Assembly: GCA_001661515.1 (NCBI GenBank)
Contig: LUVW01000048.1
Coordinates: 10,256 to 74,255, forward strand
Direction: 5' to 3'
Length of the DNA stretch: 64,000 bases
Origin: Capniomyces stellatus
Lineage: Eukaryota > Kickxellomycota > Harpellomycetes > Harpellales > Legeriomycetaceae
Shown here: positions 25,669 through 39,423 of the stretch, piece after piece
Layout: each line of letters starts with the position of its first letter
Numbering within the stretch: position 1 is the first letter of the stretch
Notes under the pieces: generated by a model
The model's database searches: none
Seen by the model: only the letters and a program-made list of their open reading frames with translations
Told to the model about the DNA's origin: nothing
Made by a program: the position numbers and the translations under genes

Positions 25669-28600
25669 TGTTGCTGGTCTTTGGATGGGTATAACTCGGC
25701 TCTTTTCGAACCCTGACTTTGCGTAGGTTTGTGCCTTCGAGTGTGTTGTTTTTTCTTTTGTTTGGTTCTGTTGTGCTATATAAAATTGTGAACCATTTGC
25801 TTCTACTTGACTCTCCTAATAGTACACTTTGGCTTTAACAATGATTGTTACTGTTATTTTATGAAGCTTGGCTGCTGTTTGGGTTTACACAAAAAAAAAC
25901 AATAAACGCTGATATAAAACATAAAAATAGACATAAGAAAGGTTATGGCTAGTTGAACTGTTTTGTTAGCTACTTGTTCTACTTTGGTAAACAAAAAAAA
26001 AAAGGCATGATTCAGGTTTCAAACTAAAAGCAGAAGGGAGTTACTTTAATTAAATATCAACAGTAAACCAAGTATTAAAAAAATACCTAGAGTGGTATTA
26101 CCAATTTTGGGCAAGTTAAATGAATGAATTGACTAATAAAAATAAATTGGCGTCTTTATTCGCATTTTGCACTCCACTCATACTCTTGAGGTAAATAACT
26201 GGTTAGTGTGCTTTCTATAATCAAATTTGAATTTTGGTACCTGAGAGTAGATGGTATGCAAACAGCCCTTCCTAATCCGATTCTGCTGCTTTGCACAGTA
26301 AGGCAATGCTTTCTGCTCTGTGGTAAGAGCTACTTTATCCTGGAAAGTGTATGCTGTAAAACTTCCATCATGGTAAACATGCGGCAAATGATTAAACAAA
26401 ACAAAGCAAATACTTGGTGCTGGATCCTTGCGAACCAACCTAGGTGGAAACACCTTGACTATCCGTTTGGGAGAGTTGTTATATTGTGTGTAATTTATCT
26501 ACTGTGGCTGACACTCCAGGTTTGGTCTATCGAACACAATGTGTATCTGTTTTCCTTTTTGGTATGTCACCATTTTTATGTTGGAAGGCTAGTGTAAATT
26601 GGCCACCAATCACCCAAAAACCTGATCACCGATTCAGAAAGCTTACTAGTGCCGACTATAAACTAATAATCACTTTAGCACACTTTTTGTGACTAACCGA
26701 GTACCACGCGTCCTTTTTCCTTTTCCATTTCCATTTCTTTTTTTTTTTTTTTCGTTGGTGTTGGAAGTTAATTTAAAAAAAAAGTAAAAGTAATCTGCGT
26801 CGATTTGAAATTAAAATTTATGACTTATACGCCGAATCTGACAATAACGCCGCGAATAAGTTACTTGCAAATTCAGCCCAGATTATATAACTGGTAACGT
26901 TACTAGCTGCATTTTTGGCTAAAGTTTAAATTGAAACTGTATAGTGAGGATAAAATGCTAGTATAAACGTAGAAAATACGTTGTGATTGATTCGATGATC
27001 TACTTTCTTAAAGAATTGACACCTAATGTGTTTTTTTTTGTACAAGGTTGAAAAGTCGAAAAAGATATCAGACGATACTTTTGCTGTAAATATATGCCTT
27101 TGCACCACATTGTGCTAGCATTTTATTTATCCGCTGTTTCCAAGAACAAAAAAAGTGTGTGGTGGTGGTGTTGTTAGATTCTTTTTTTACCAAAAAAAAA
27201 TGATTGGCAAGCTGTTTCTGCCAAACACAGGTATATATATATTTTTTCTCTACTTTGTTGCAAGCGCATATTTGTGTTTGTAATATTTTATAGAGTGGTT
27301 TGGAGCACCTGGTAAAAGCATGGATGGTGGTATGAGTTGGCATGGCTGGTGTATGATAAGGATGTGGGCTCTTGGCGTAAGTCAAACGCAAGAGGTGCTG
27401 TGTAAGTTGAGAAGCTCAAGTGCGGCAAATATGCGAGGCTGGTTAGAGTCATGGCACTCTACTGGCATATTTCGGCGGGTGATGATGAGGTGGTTATTCT
27501 TTTATTGGAGAAGCTTGTGATTGAGAGTTGGTTGTTTAGAGAGTCTGTGAATAAGTGACAAAGGGGTTGCTGGTTGAGTTGTGAAGCTTTGTAGAATTTG
27601 AGTCATGCGCAACTTTTTTGGCTTGCGTCAATTGAAGAGGCTTTTTAGTTGGTCAAATAAGGACTAAGGTTTGTGCAAAAATAAATGTTGATTGATTGTT
27701 GAAATAATTATAAAACTCTTGTTTGATTGAATGGGTTGAAGGATCATCAATTGGATGTGAACATGTTAATAATCAAAGAGTAAATGGTTGGTGGTAACTC
27801 AATAGTAATAAATAGCTGTGGATTGAGGAAAATGAGAAAAATGAAAGAGTTTAAGAAAGAAAAAAAAATAAGGAAATAGCTCAATAGTGTGTAGTATGTA
27901 TAGATGGATAATGAGATGTAGTGGCAAGATGTTGAAAGTAAAAAATGGCAAGAAAGACAGGCCTGAAAAAGTCGAAAGTGAGCTAAAATGTAGAATTGTG
28001 GTTAGTTGATAAAGAAGTAGGCAACTGGGCGAAAATCAAATCGAGAAAATAATGAAGGCTCGGTTATTAATAAAGTGATTAAACAAAATTGGGGTGTTGA
28101 AAGGGCAAAGAGGGATTTGGGTTTGAGTTTGGGTTTGGGTTTGGATTTGGGTTTGGATTTGAAGCCTAAAAATAACCATAACAGCGATCGTAATTGGTTG
28201 GGTGCTAAAAAGGGATGTAAAAAGAAAGCCAAATGAGATCTTGAAGACACATTACAGGCTAGAAAATTTAAGAATTAGGAGTTTAGAGGAGTAGGAAAAT
28301 AGTTTAAGGCTTTGTAGAAATAGTGAAATTGGGATTTTGTTGAAGAGCAAAACAGATTGATGACAAAGAAGATAAAAATAAAATAAAAATAAAAGGAAAT
28401 AAAAGGAAATAAAAGGAAATAAAAAAAAGTAAAAGAAAATTCTTGATTCTAAATGGAATGAACAGAACTCATTACAAATGTAGGGTATTAAACCTGTAAG
28501 AGTATGGTGATTAGGAGGACAAAAGAAGATGGGCGAGGCTATTGGACAAAAAGGGTTGGAAATGAAACTAGATGAATGTGTTTTGTTTACAAAAGCAGAA

Positions 28601-29487
28601 ACACTTTTTTGGTTGTAAAACTAATGACAAAAAGGTAGTGGTTGGCAAAAGGTGTAGTTGAAAAAAAAAAAAATGAGGAAAAAAAATGAAGGAAAAATAG
28701 GAGAGGTGTGACGATAGGGCTGAGTAATAATGCGTAGTGGCAAATATAGAGATTAGCAGGGAGAAGGAAAATAACAAGGTGAAAGAATAAAAGACTTTTA
28801 AGAAAACTGATGATGATAAGTTGAATAAGGTTGAGAACAAAATAAAATTAGGTAATTTATTTTAGATTGGGGTGAAAAAAAAGCGACAATTTCAAGATCA
28901 ATAAGGTAAAATTGAGATAGCAAATAAAAGATAATTAAGAGAAAGAAAGTGAGGAGAAAACAGATATAAGGTGAAAGAATGGCAATTTAAAAGAAAAAGC
29001 TAATAAAAGGAAAAGGAAAAAAAAGGAAAGAGAGTCGAGACAACGTTATTAGCATAAATAATAGGAGTAAAGGCAGCAGAGGAGAAAAATAAAAGAGAAT
29101 TTCAAGCTTTAGCAAAATAGGACATTGGCAAAGCAAAAGGAAACACAGACGAGCACAGTATATAAATTGGTAGCAGTACTTCCAGAGCAACCTAGTGTTT
29201 AACTTGTTACTACTATAGCGGCATAGAAGTGTGGTTTGAGACTGCAGCTTGAGACGCGATACACGGGGAAAGAGTTTTTTTTTTTTTTTTTGTAGAAGAA
29301 CAGAGGAGTGTGGAGTGAAAGAAGAAAAAAAAGGGGGAGCGATTGAGAAAAGGTAGAAGGGATATACACGACAACAGTTTAGTTTGGATATAGAATAGGC
29401 AAACACGGCCAAGTGGGTTGGATATAAAGAGAAAATAGCGGTGTAAAGCACGCAGTAAGAAGATATTGGTATAGGGGTACAGGATAA
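25669..29487. other. Long intergenic region; purine-rich upstream zone of the DIP2-like gene
   Basis: About 3.8 kb. No gene called. ORFs at 26.2-26.7 kb are short and lack support. From about 27.5 kb to 29.49 kb the + strand is very rich in A and G, with GGTTTG-type runs at 28090-28160 and GGAAATAAAA repeats at 28390-28425. It leads without break into the purine-rich 5' half of the downstream gene. Confidence 0.5.
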
Positions 29488-32400
29488 ATGGAAGCTTTTC
29501 AGGAAAAGCTGGCAGAGTTGGAGGAGGATTATGCGGAGGGATATTTGACACAGATAGGATATGAGCGCAAGAAGGCGGCGTTGTTGAAGAAATACAACAT
29601 AGAGGAGAGGGATATTGGCGGCAAGGAGGATAATAGAGATAAAATGGGGTTGGAGAGCCTGAAGGAGTCGGGGATGATAGAGGAACAGGAGCTGTTGATG
29701 ATAATGGAGAAGGAAAAGGAGATAGCAAGGGAGCTGGAGAACGAGAGGGTGTGGGAGGAGAGAATGGAGCAAGAGAGAAGAGAGCTGGAGGAGTGGGAGA
29801 GGTTTAAAGAGATGGAGATGGTTAGGGAGCGTGAGGAGGAGGAGGCGGAAAGGAGAGCGGCGGAGAAGAGAGTGGCGGAGAGGAGAAGGATGGAGCAGGA
29901 GGAGAAAAGAAACAAGGATATTGAGATAGCAAGGATGTTGGAGAAGAAGAAGAAGGAGATAGAGCGAAACAGAAGGGAGCGGGTTGAGGAGCAGAAGAGG
30001 GTGTCGTTGTTGGCAATCCAGACATCGACATCATCACCGATAGAGATGCAGAGGGAGTGGCAGAGGGATAGGGAGATGGAGAGGGGTAGCGTGGGGGGGA
30101 AGGTGAAGAGTAGGCCGAGCTCAAAGTTAGTAGGGGTGAAGGAGATTGATGAATATAATTCAAAGGTGGACAGGGGGATGCGGGAGGAGCCAGAGCAGCA
30201 GTTTCGAAAGCAGTTTGGGGCGTTGAATTGGGAAAAGGAGACGCGATTTAGAAGTTTGGGGCGGTCAAAGGAGTTTTTGAACAAGTTTTTAGACTTCCAA
30301 GCGGAGGATTTAGTGAACAGTGAGTATGAAAATGAGATGGAAAGTGAGATGAGTATACTGGAGCCGGTGGGAAGTGCGGGGATGGAAATGGAGCTGGGGT
30401 TAGGGCTGGAGGAGCTGAACCCAGTAGGGAGTAGCAATGGTGGGAAGAGTAGCAATAAGAAGAGTAGCAATAAGAAGAGAGACGATAGGAAGAGTGGCGA
30501 TGGGCCAGTGGATATAGCGGGGGAGATGCTTAAAGAGGTGGGGTGTAGCTATAGTGGATCTGAGGAAGAGGGCGAGAAGGGAGAGGGATTGAAGATGGCA
30601 GGTATGACAGAGATGGAGATGGAGAGGGAGAGGGAGAGGGAGAGGGAGAGGGATAGAGATAGGGAGAGTGGCAGCGGAAAGAGGCAAGATGTAGATAAGG
30701 AAGGGGAGGAGAAAGTGCTGAAAAAAGGAGTAGAGAAAGGAGTGGGTAAAGGACTCGTGGTGGGGAAGGGGATAGGGTGGGAGGTGGATATGGGAATGGG
30801 GGGCAGAAGCAGAAAGGAAAGTGAAGCGGGGGTAGGGACGGGGACGGGGACGAGGAGAAAGAAGAGAGATGCGGTAAAGAGTGAGTTTATGAATACGCGG
30901 TATATAATGGAGGAGGGAAAGGAGGCGAGGCTGCTAAGGGAGATGTTTAATAACGATGGGATTGGGTATGTATCAGAGTCAGGAACAGAATCGATGGGTG
31001 GCAAGAGAGTAGGGTCAGGAAGTGGATTTAGTTCGTCGTTGGAGAGTTTGAGCAGTGATGGGATGAATGAGATATCGTTGTTGGAAATCACACAGGAGAC
31101 GGTGAAGCAAATGGCAACGCGGGTGTCGCAGTCGGTAGTTGGAGGGCCGCGGGGGATGAATACGGTAGTGGGGAGTGGGGGGATGGGATTTGATGAGGAG
31201 GTGGTTGGTGACTGGGGTAGAGTTGGGTTTGAAAGTGGGGGTGAGGAAGAGTTTGACGGGGAGTTTTTGGAAGAGGCAGAGACACCGGTTGTAGATTTGA
31301 TGACAGTAGTAGGCAAAAAGCAGTATGAGAACGAGTATAAGAACGAGGAAAAGGAGCAAATAGAAGATGAAGCAGGAAAAGAGAGAATAGAGTTTTTGAA
31401 TAGTGGGCAGGGGTTAGGGATTAGAGCTGGAGCTGGAGTTGGAGTTGGAGTTGGAGTTGGAGTTGGAGTTGGAGTTGGAGTTGGAATGGATGAGCAAGTG
31501 GAGGCGTTCAAGATAGAGTACGAGGCAGAGTATAACAATGTGTTTAAAAAGAGCGGGGATGGGGGAGGTGATGGGTATGGGGGAGAGAATGGCGAGGATG
31601 GGATAGAGATGATGGGAGGCGAAGGGTTTGAGGATATGATGGAGCAAGTATTGGAAAGAACAAGAAGATTATCGACAAAAGTGCAGATGATTAAAGAATG
31701 GCCAGATAGTTATGTGGCTGAAGCAGATACAGACTATGAGTATACCAAAAACGAAGAAAAGAACGAAGGGATGATAGTTAGAAAAGAGATGGAGAGTAGA
31801 ACAGAGACGAGTGTTAGAAAAGAAATAGGAAAGAAAAAGAGTGTAGATGTGAAAAAGGGAGTGAAAAAGATTATGAGTCAGGAAATAGGATTAAGAACGA
31901 TGCTGGATTTAGGCAAGAGTGAAAACAGAGTAGAAGAAATAAAAGAGAAAGAGAAGATGAATTTGTTTGATGAAGAAAAAGAAAAAATAGAGAAAGAGAA
32001 AGAGAAAGGAAAGATGGATTTGTTTGATGAGGTGGTGATTCCAACAAAGTTGCAGAGTTCAATGAGTCGAGAAAAGGAAGAAAAGGACGAGTATTACCAA
32101 AAGGTGTACAACGAGATGGGACTGGATGAGCAAGTGGAGGAGAGGCGGAAAGAGGTTGAGGAGAGCAGGGACAAGAGCCGGCTAATCTCGAGAGGGTTTA
32201 TGGAGAGTTACCGGAGAAAAGTGGCGGGGGCGATAAAGTACCCAGAGGTGGTGGAGAGGGGGCAGATGAGCAAGGAGCTGTACGAGATGAAGAGTATGTA
32301 TACAGATATGCGGGAAGTGCTGGAGATGCGGAACAAGAGGATGGCAGACAAGACAGCGTTTGTGTGTGTAGACAGCAAGGGGGTAGAGATTGGACGGTGG

Positions 32401-33046
32401 TCGTGGGGACGGTTGAGGCAGCAGGCGTTGGCAGTGCAGCACGAGCTGACGAGGGGGACAGAGTTTGTAGTGGCGCGGGGGGATCGGGTAGCGCTGCTGT
32501 ACCGAAAGTACGAGGTGTTGGAGTACATTGGCAGTTTGTTTGGGTGTTTCTACAGCGGGGTGGTGGCAGTACCGCTAGTAGCCAGTGACTCGTATGCAGA
32601 GCTGGCACACGTGCTGAACAGTACCCAGTGTAAGGCGATTCTGACTACAAACCTCAACATTGGCTCATTAAAACGGGACCTTGGCAAGACAGGAACAGCA
32701 AAAGAGGGTGGGGGAGGGAGTGGAGGGAGCGATGAGTGGCCAGGGGACATACCGTGGAAGAAGACGGAGGATCTAGTTGATGGAAAGACTGAATTTGTTG
32801 ACAAGATGCATGTCAGGCTGGGACCAAACGAGGTGGCGTATGTGGAGTTCAGCAAGAGTCCAATTGGAGAGCTGAAGGGCGTAAACGTGACGCACGGAAA
32901 CTTGGCCAGTTCAAGCAAGTGTTGGGCAATGCAGCTGGGGATGTTTGGGTTTGGAGATTCTCCAATTGAAGATGATAGTCATGAGAACAAAAATGATGTT
33001 GAAGTACAACAGGAACAAGGACGAGTGGCAAGCAAAGGTCACCACC

Positions 33047-33094
<48 letters not shown>

Positions 33095-36000
33095 GTAGCA
33101 GCAGTAGTAGTATCATTAGCTTCAGTAATAGTAGTGTAGGCCGAGCTAGCAGCGACAACAGAAGTTTGATGTTTGAAGGGAAACGAGATTCAATGTCAGT
33201 AGCAACAAGTGTTTACCCAAGACATAGTGCAGGAGGTGCAGGAGGAAGTGGAAGTGGAAGTGGAAGTGGAGGGGGGAAGCCAAAGTTTTTGAGCAAGTTG
33301 TTTGGCAGGAGCAGAGCTAGGGATAGAAACAGCAGTGTTGGGTCTAATGGGTCAACTCAAGGTCCAGCACTCCAGAGGTTAGGTTCGGGTATGTACAGCA
33401 GCCAGAGTCTGAGCAAGCGGAGTTTCAACTATTCAATGGACCAGATCAATTTCCTGGAAAGCAGCAGGAGAACAAGCAGCATTACTGGAGTCAGTTCTGG
33501 GCCAACTGGGGCGATTATCGAGGAAGTTCCGGTAAAGAGTTCAAATGGGCAGGTTTTGGTTTGCCAGGTAGAGCCAAGGCTGCACTTTGGGATGGGGGTG
33601 GGAGTGATTTTGGGTGTTTATGTGGGCCATACAACGGTGTTTGTGAGCAGTTCGTTGTGTCTGGTGCCAAGTCTATACCTGCGGGTGCTGACGAGGTATG
33701 GTGCAGCGGTTGTGGCCGGAGAGTATATTGGGCTGGACAAGGTGCTGGCTGCGGCCAAAGACGACCCCGAGTCGTTAGTGGAAGCAGGAGCGGGACAGCC
33801 GAGGAGGCAGCCAAACCTGAGCAAGCTGCGCAGAGTGGTGGTTAACAGCCTAGTAGTTGATCCAGACTTCCACGTGCAGTTTAGCAAGCATGTGCTGCAG
33901 AAGTTTGGGTGTCCGGTTGACAAGATCCAGCAGACAGAGAACCGAGGCGTGGTAGAGGTGGCTTGCTTGTCGCTTGAGCACGGTGGTCTGTTGCTGGCAA
34001 TGCAAAGGGGTCCGTTTTCAAGAGTAGGAGGAGTGGGCGAGACGATATTGGTGGACAGGAGAGCGCTGGAAAAGAACCGGGTTGTGCAGGCACCGCCAAG
34101 TGAAGAGGGAAGCGAGACGGTGCGAGTGGGAGTGTTTGGATGGCCGAGCTATGACATGACCGTGGCGGTTGTTGATGCGGAGAGCAGGCGGCTGTGTGGA
34201 GAGTCAGTAGTTGGTGAGATTTGGGTAGATTCACCTGCAGTCCCAGGCGGATTCTGGAACATGCCGCGGCTGAGCAAGTCGATATTTGAAGCAAACTTTG
34301 AGAATTTGAGCTGTGAACAAACGTTCTTGCGTACAGGAATTATGGGTGCCATGGTTGCAGGAGCTCTGGTGGTGTTTGGGTACTACGAAGACATGCTCAG
34401 CTCCTTCACTGTCGATGCTGGTCCTGCTGGTGTTGTTGCAAGATCTCACTTCAGCGGCCACATTGCATCTGCAGTAACCGCAACGTTCTCTGCAATCTCT
34501 GACTGTATCGTAATTGAACAGGTCAGCCCAAACACCGGCCTCCATCTGCTCGCCATTGTCGCTGAACTCAACCCTGTTGCCACGTCACTTGCAACTCTCG
34601 CCGATGACATTGCCACAATGGCACAGCGCCGTTTCAACCTCCCTGCATTTGCAGTAGTCCTGACCGAGGCTAACGAGCTGCCCAGAGCTTACCAATACGG
34701 CAACCGTGCAATCAACGCGGCAATCACAAAGTCTGCGTGGGAGAAGGGTAAAATTAACGCGTTGTTTTCGCGTTTCTCAACTTCAAATGTCTACATGCCC
34801 GGTCTTGCCACCGTCATCACCAACTACGTCGATCCGTCTGTTCGGCTATATGGCAATTGGCTGCAGCAAACCGGGTACTGTGCACTTGACGTGTGTGATG
34901 ATGTTTCAACGGGCCATAACCTGCTACAGTTCAACAATTTTGCGTCGATTCTTGAGTTGCGCGCGTCTGTAATGCCAAACTCTATGGCGTACTCGCAGTT
35001 TGACAGTGTAGGAAATGTGGTTAAAGGGGTGTCGTTTTCCAAGCTGTTGTACCGTGTCAAGGTGCTTGTGATTTACCTTAGCACAAAGTTGAAGATCAGG
35101 TGTGGGCAGCATGTGATTGTTGCATTGACGACTGGTCTTGAAATGAGTCTTGTCTTGCACGCTCTGTTTATGCTTGGCGCCGTTCCAATCCCCATAAATC
35201 CACCACGTAAAGCTCTGATTTCAGAGGATATTTTGCCAATAGTCACCGCAATCAAGACGTTCAACGCGTGTGCAATTCTGACTGGCTCTGCAGGAATGAC
35301 GTCATTGGCTACAAGAGACGCAGTCACCAAACTATCGCCATTCAGGATCCAAGTCAACGATATTGAAGCGGCTATCAACATTTCAATGCCCGTCCCCAGC
35401 ACTGCTCAACTCGCCGCTATAAATCCCCCTGCTCTGCACCGGCAGTCTGTAATGGTTGTCATGATGTTTTCCGGTCACTTGCCCAGTTCACCAGCGTTTG
35501 TTAGTTACACTATTGACGCAGTTATGCACTTTTGCGCTGCCCAGAAAACCGACTTTCAAATGACTCCTGCTAACCCGCTGATCACCAGCATTCGCGCGTA
35601 CAATGGGTACGGGCTGCTTCAACTCGTCTGTCTCGGCTTGTTTGTCGGTACAAACACTCTAATACTTCCCCCTAACGAGTACTTTGCCAACCCCAACACC
35701 TGGGCCAGTCTTGTGTCCTCCAACAACGTCAAAGACGCATTCACTACCGTTGCCATGCTTGAACACCTAACCACTCAACCACCTACAACTGCCCAGCCTT
35801 CCTTGAAACCTGACCTCACCAATGTCATGAACCTCATTGTTGCTACCGAGGAACGCGTTGCTCCTTCTACAATCGACCGTTTTGGCCTTGTTCTCTTCAA
35901 CCGCTACGGCCTCAACCCTTCTGCCATCAACCCGCTCTACGGAAACCAAATGAACCTCGCCATTTCAACCAACGCCTACCTCGGCCAGCCCTCACTCACC

Positions 36001-36861
36001 CTGCCAATCGACAGCGTCCACCTCCGCATTGCCAAGTTCAAGCCTCTCCACAAACCCTCTCCCGCGTCCCTGTCTATTGTTGATTACGGTAAGGTCAGCG
36101 GCTCCACTATGGTTGCTATTGTTGACCCTGTCTCAAAGTCTGTGTGCTCTGTTGGCAACATTGGTGAAATTTGGGTCCACTCCAAATCCAACGCTTCTAC
36201 TTCCTCATACTCTACCTCCTCTTCAACCCTAACATCTAAAAAGTTCAATGATATTTCTTTTGTCAACACCGGCGATCTTGGCGTTCTCCACGTCCACGTC
36301 CTCCCCACCTCCAACTCCAATTCCGCTACAAATCCTGAACCCTACCTGTTTGTCATTGGCAAGGCCAACGAGTACATCAGCGTTGGCCACAACCACTCTG
36401 TCTTTATCAGCGACGTTGAGTCCTCAATCAACGACCTCATCGCCTCTACTAACGCTACTCTCGTCTCTTTTGACCCCCCCTCAACCCCCTCCCCAATCTC
36501 CGCCTTCCCCACCCCATTCCACCAAAACTCCCCCGCAACTTCCCCGCCCCCATCCAACCACATCCTTGTAATCACTCCCCCCAAATCCCACTTCCCTGCA
36601 ACTTTTAATTCCAAATCCAAATCCTCTTCTTCCCCCAAACCCTCCCTTCTAGCCAATCTCTCTGCCCTTGTCATGGCCCACTGCCTTGACGAGTACCAAT
36701 TGAGACTAAGCAAGGTCGTCTTTGTCGTTGGCCAAAACAGCATTGCAAAGTTCCCTTCCACCCGCGTTGTTGGGAAACGAAGAGGCGTTGTTTCTGATTT
36801 CCTTCAGTTCTCCGATAATGGGTTTTCACCCGACGACGTTGTTGTCTTTTCTTGCAACTAG
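29488..36861 (+). CDS. DIP2/Cmr2-like protein: DMAP1-binding domain plus two adenylate-forming (FAAL-like) domains
   Basis: A single intronless ORF of 2457 residues. Residues 1-40 (EKLAELEEDYAEGYLTQIGYERKKAALLKKY) are a DMAP1-binding domain, as at the start of DIP2 proteins. Residues of about 60-900 are charged and low-complexity, with ERERERERDRDRES (about 378-393) and a VGVGVG run (about 647-667). The first adenylation-like domain spans about 934-1640 (A3-like VEFSKSPIGELKGVNVTHGN at about 1117). It is interrupted by an N-rich and S/G-rich insert (about 1185-1310). The second spans about 1800-2450 (MMFSGHLPSSPAFVSYT, GKANEYISVGHNHSVFISDVES). DIP2 proteins have been linked to diacylglycerol homeostasis. 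Both A3 loops are non-canonical. It is much longer than yeast Cmr2. The sense strand turns from GA-rich to CT-rich after about 34.4 kb. Confidence 0.9.
31425..31487 (+). repeat. Hexanucleotide array (GTTGGA)n encoding a Val-Gly run
   Basis: About ten GTTGGA units within the disordered linker of the DIP2-like protein. The unit keeps the reading frame. Confidence 0.9.
33046..33092 (+). repeat. AAC trinucleotide array encoding polyasparagine
   Basis: About fifteen AAC codons in a row, followed by AGC/AGT serine codons. They form an insert inside the first adenylation-like domain of the DIP2-like protein. Confidence 0.95.
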
Positions 36862-37007
36862 CTTTACCATTCGGTTTCTTTATTGTACACTATACTTTAT
36901 TGTTTACTTGCTATTTATTTATTTATCTATTTTTTATTTATATTTCAAAAATCAACTAATTCACCTTCTACAACTAAATCTACCCTTTAATTCAATTCTA
37001 TTCCTAT

Positions 37008-37388
37008 TTAAAATGATATCGTCATTGTTGCCCATGGATCCTCAATTGTCTGTGTTGTTGATGACGTCTTTTCCGTCCTTTTAACCGGTGGCAACGGTTT
37101 TATCGTACTGGTTTGGCTCCTAACAAACACGGTCTCTGTAGCATCAACTGTCTTGTCAACAACCTCATCAACCATCACCGTCAGATCCACCGTCTCATTA
37201 ACCGTCTCATTAACCGTCTCATTAACCGTCTCAACGTGTCTCATAGCAAACTCAATTTCTTCCTTAAACTCTTCCAACTTGCACCCCTCAACCTCAACGT
37301 CCTTCTCAACATTGTACGATATCATTGCGTTTGCTGCCATCATTCCACACCAAGCCATCCCCATAATTGTCTTTGCACTGATCCTCAT
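37008..37388 (-). CDS. Small protein with an N-terminal hydrophobic segment and NETV repeats, function unknown
   Basis: A 126-residue ORF read from the ATG at 37388. The open frame starts further upstream at a TTG (37454) directly after an in-frame TAG, so no better ATG exists unless there is an upstream exon ending in a TAG acceptor. The N-terminus (MRISAKTIMGMAWCGMMAANAMI) could be a signal anchor or leader. It is followed by an acidic stretch, three NETV units, and a proline/threonine-rich tail ending in WATMTISF. A TATA-like site on the minus strand at 37559-37551 lies about 165 bp upstream, as for other genes here. It converges on the DIP2-like gene with about 146 bp between stops. No family recognised. 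The opposite strand is also open (37153-37485), so this call is tentative. Confidence 0.4.
   Translation of the reverse strand: MRISAKTIMGMAWCGMMAANAMISYNVEKDVEVEGCKLEEFKEEIEFAMRHVETVNETVNETVNETVDLTVMVDEVVDKTVDATETVFVRSQTSTIKPLPPVKRTEKTSSTTQTIEDPWATMTISF
37191..37233. repeat. 12-bp tandem repeat (CTCATTAACCGT)
   Basis: About three and a half copies. On the minus strand it encodes the NETV repeats of the small unknown protein. Confidence 0.9.
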
Positions 37389-39388
37389 TTCTACTCTTGC
37401 TTCTGCTTGTTCTCTTTCCAAATTTATGTATATTCCAGTAATACTAGTTCCCAACTATCCAAAGGTCTCTAAACAATTGCTTTGAAATATTAAAAAACTA
37501 TCGGTTATTCCACTTTTTATCTCCACCTAACCCTACATTCTTTCCCTTCTTTTATATACAATACCACCCCTAATTTCTTTCTTTCTATATTTTCATTCCT
37601 GATACTCTTTAATGGTTGCATAAACTTTCCTTACTTTTACCGCCAAACTCCTCTTTTTAAATGCTTTTATGTTGCCATGTTTTTTTGTTTTTTTTGTGAA
37701 TATTTTTGCTCAATACTATTTTCCCCAAGTCTATTCTATTCCATCTGTTTGTTTAACAAGTCTTCTCATGCTTATTATATCCCAAATTTCTCAATGTGAA
37801 CTTTGTCCAACATCTACTCTCTCTTTATTTACACTCTACTTGTGAAAATAAATAAAATACACACATGTACAATTCCATTAAACCCAACAACAACAACAAT
37901 CAAATTCACTTTAATCTCCTTGATCACACATCATATATCAGTACCGTTATTCGCCCATTTCGGCTTATCTTGTTGCTATTTTATTCATTTATATACATAT
38001 ATATATTTGGAAAAAGTCCTGAACAAAATACTTGGACAAAACCAGCCAAACCCTGTATAATCAATATACTGATTTTACAGTGTACAACAGTAATAGCTCA
38101 ATACAACCTTCAACTTTTAATATTCAGTTTGGCTTTCACCAACTATAACAATATGTCACGACATCATTGATGAGGACCCTGAGAAATTAGTAACCAAAAA
38201 AGGTACTACTGCATTCCTTTATTTTTGTCTTTTTGTATCATCTATTTGCCTTTTGTCAGTCTTATCCAGACATGTTCCTGACCTATAAATTTTGAAACGT
38301 GATCCAGAAATTTAATCATATACACGCACTATCTCTCTTTCTTTTCTTTTCTTGTTGAAAATGGATAAAAAATATATGGAAAAAAAAACCAACGTTTATT
38401 TCTCAAGCACCAGCACCAGATACACATAATGGAACAATATATATATATATATAAACCGATTGGAAACGGCGAACAACAATATCAGAAATGAGCTGATATT
38501 AAGCTGATATTGACCTGACAAATTTGTTGTAAAGTTGTTGCAGTGAGAGGAAAAGAAAAGAAGGTATGGTAGAACCAAACGAGTTCAGAAAGTTTGACAG
38601 AAAGAGTATGGGAAAATGACGATAAGGATGTTTGTTGGCTTTTCACCCTTTTATACAATGTACATAATTAATAAACAAATGTATCAGACTGAAAGCAGTA
38701 TCAGACCGATGCAAAAAAAGTGTTGATTGAACTGGTGTGTGTATCGAATTGTAAAAAAAAAAAAAAAACTTGGACGTCAAATAAGATGTAGGATTGCAAA
38801 GCTGCCAAACAAAATGTTATATTGAAAAAGAAACGCTACATTTCCAAAACGTATCAAAAGGACGAGAGCCATTATTACTAATGAGCAAAAAATAAAAATA
38901 AAAATTGAAAAGATCCCGCAACCAAATCTATTGGCTTAATAAAGGGGCATCAACAATTCTGGATATAAGACTGGGTAATAAAAGAAAGTGAATTAAAAAA
39001 AAAGTGAAAAAATAAAAAAGTGGAAAAAAAAACAAGCTGGAGGCAAAGTTTCAACAAATCATTTAATTAACATGCCACAACAACTAATATTCATAGTATA
39101 TTTTGGTAAACGAGTTACACAGTCATCAAAATATGCCTTATAATTGCACGATTTGGGCAAGAATAGGAAAGATTAAAAAAAAAGTATGAATTAAGCGGTG
39201 AAAACAAAGAGTATTTGTTGCTGCAAAGTGAAGCAATAAAGAAAGAGCTGGTGATTATAAACATTGTAGTTGTTTTTTTCTCGTTGATTTAATGGTTTGT
39301 TGACGTTTTGAGAACTGGAGGAGGGAAACTTGAAGTTGGCTGGTAAAAAGAACTTGGGGAGGGGGGGGGGGGGGGGGGGGGGGGGGGN

Positions 39389-39423
<35 letters not shown>

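Noticed and set aside
26178..26692. Overlapping frames on both strands in the ceramidase to DIP2 interval
   Set aside because: There is no consistent coding signal, and splice sites did not link them to any recognisable protein.
29529..31538. Long minus-strand frames opposite the DIP2-like gene
   Set aside because: Same strand-bias artefact. The translations are serine/leucine/proline-rich low complexity, and the + strand has a clear DMAP1-binding domain at its start.
37153..37485. 110-codon + strand frame opposite the small minus-strand ORF
   Set aside because: It is Ser/Thr/Leu-rich without features. The minus-strand frame has a leader-like N-terminus and a TATA-like site. The choice is not certain.
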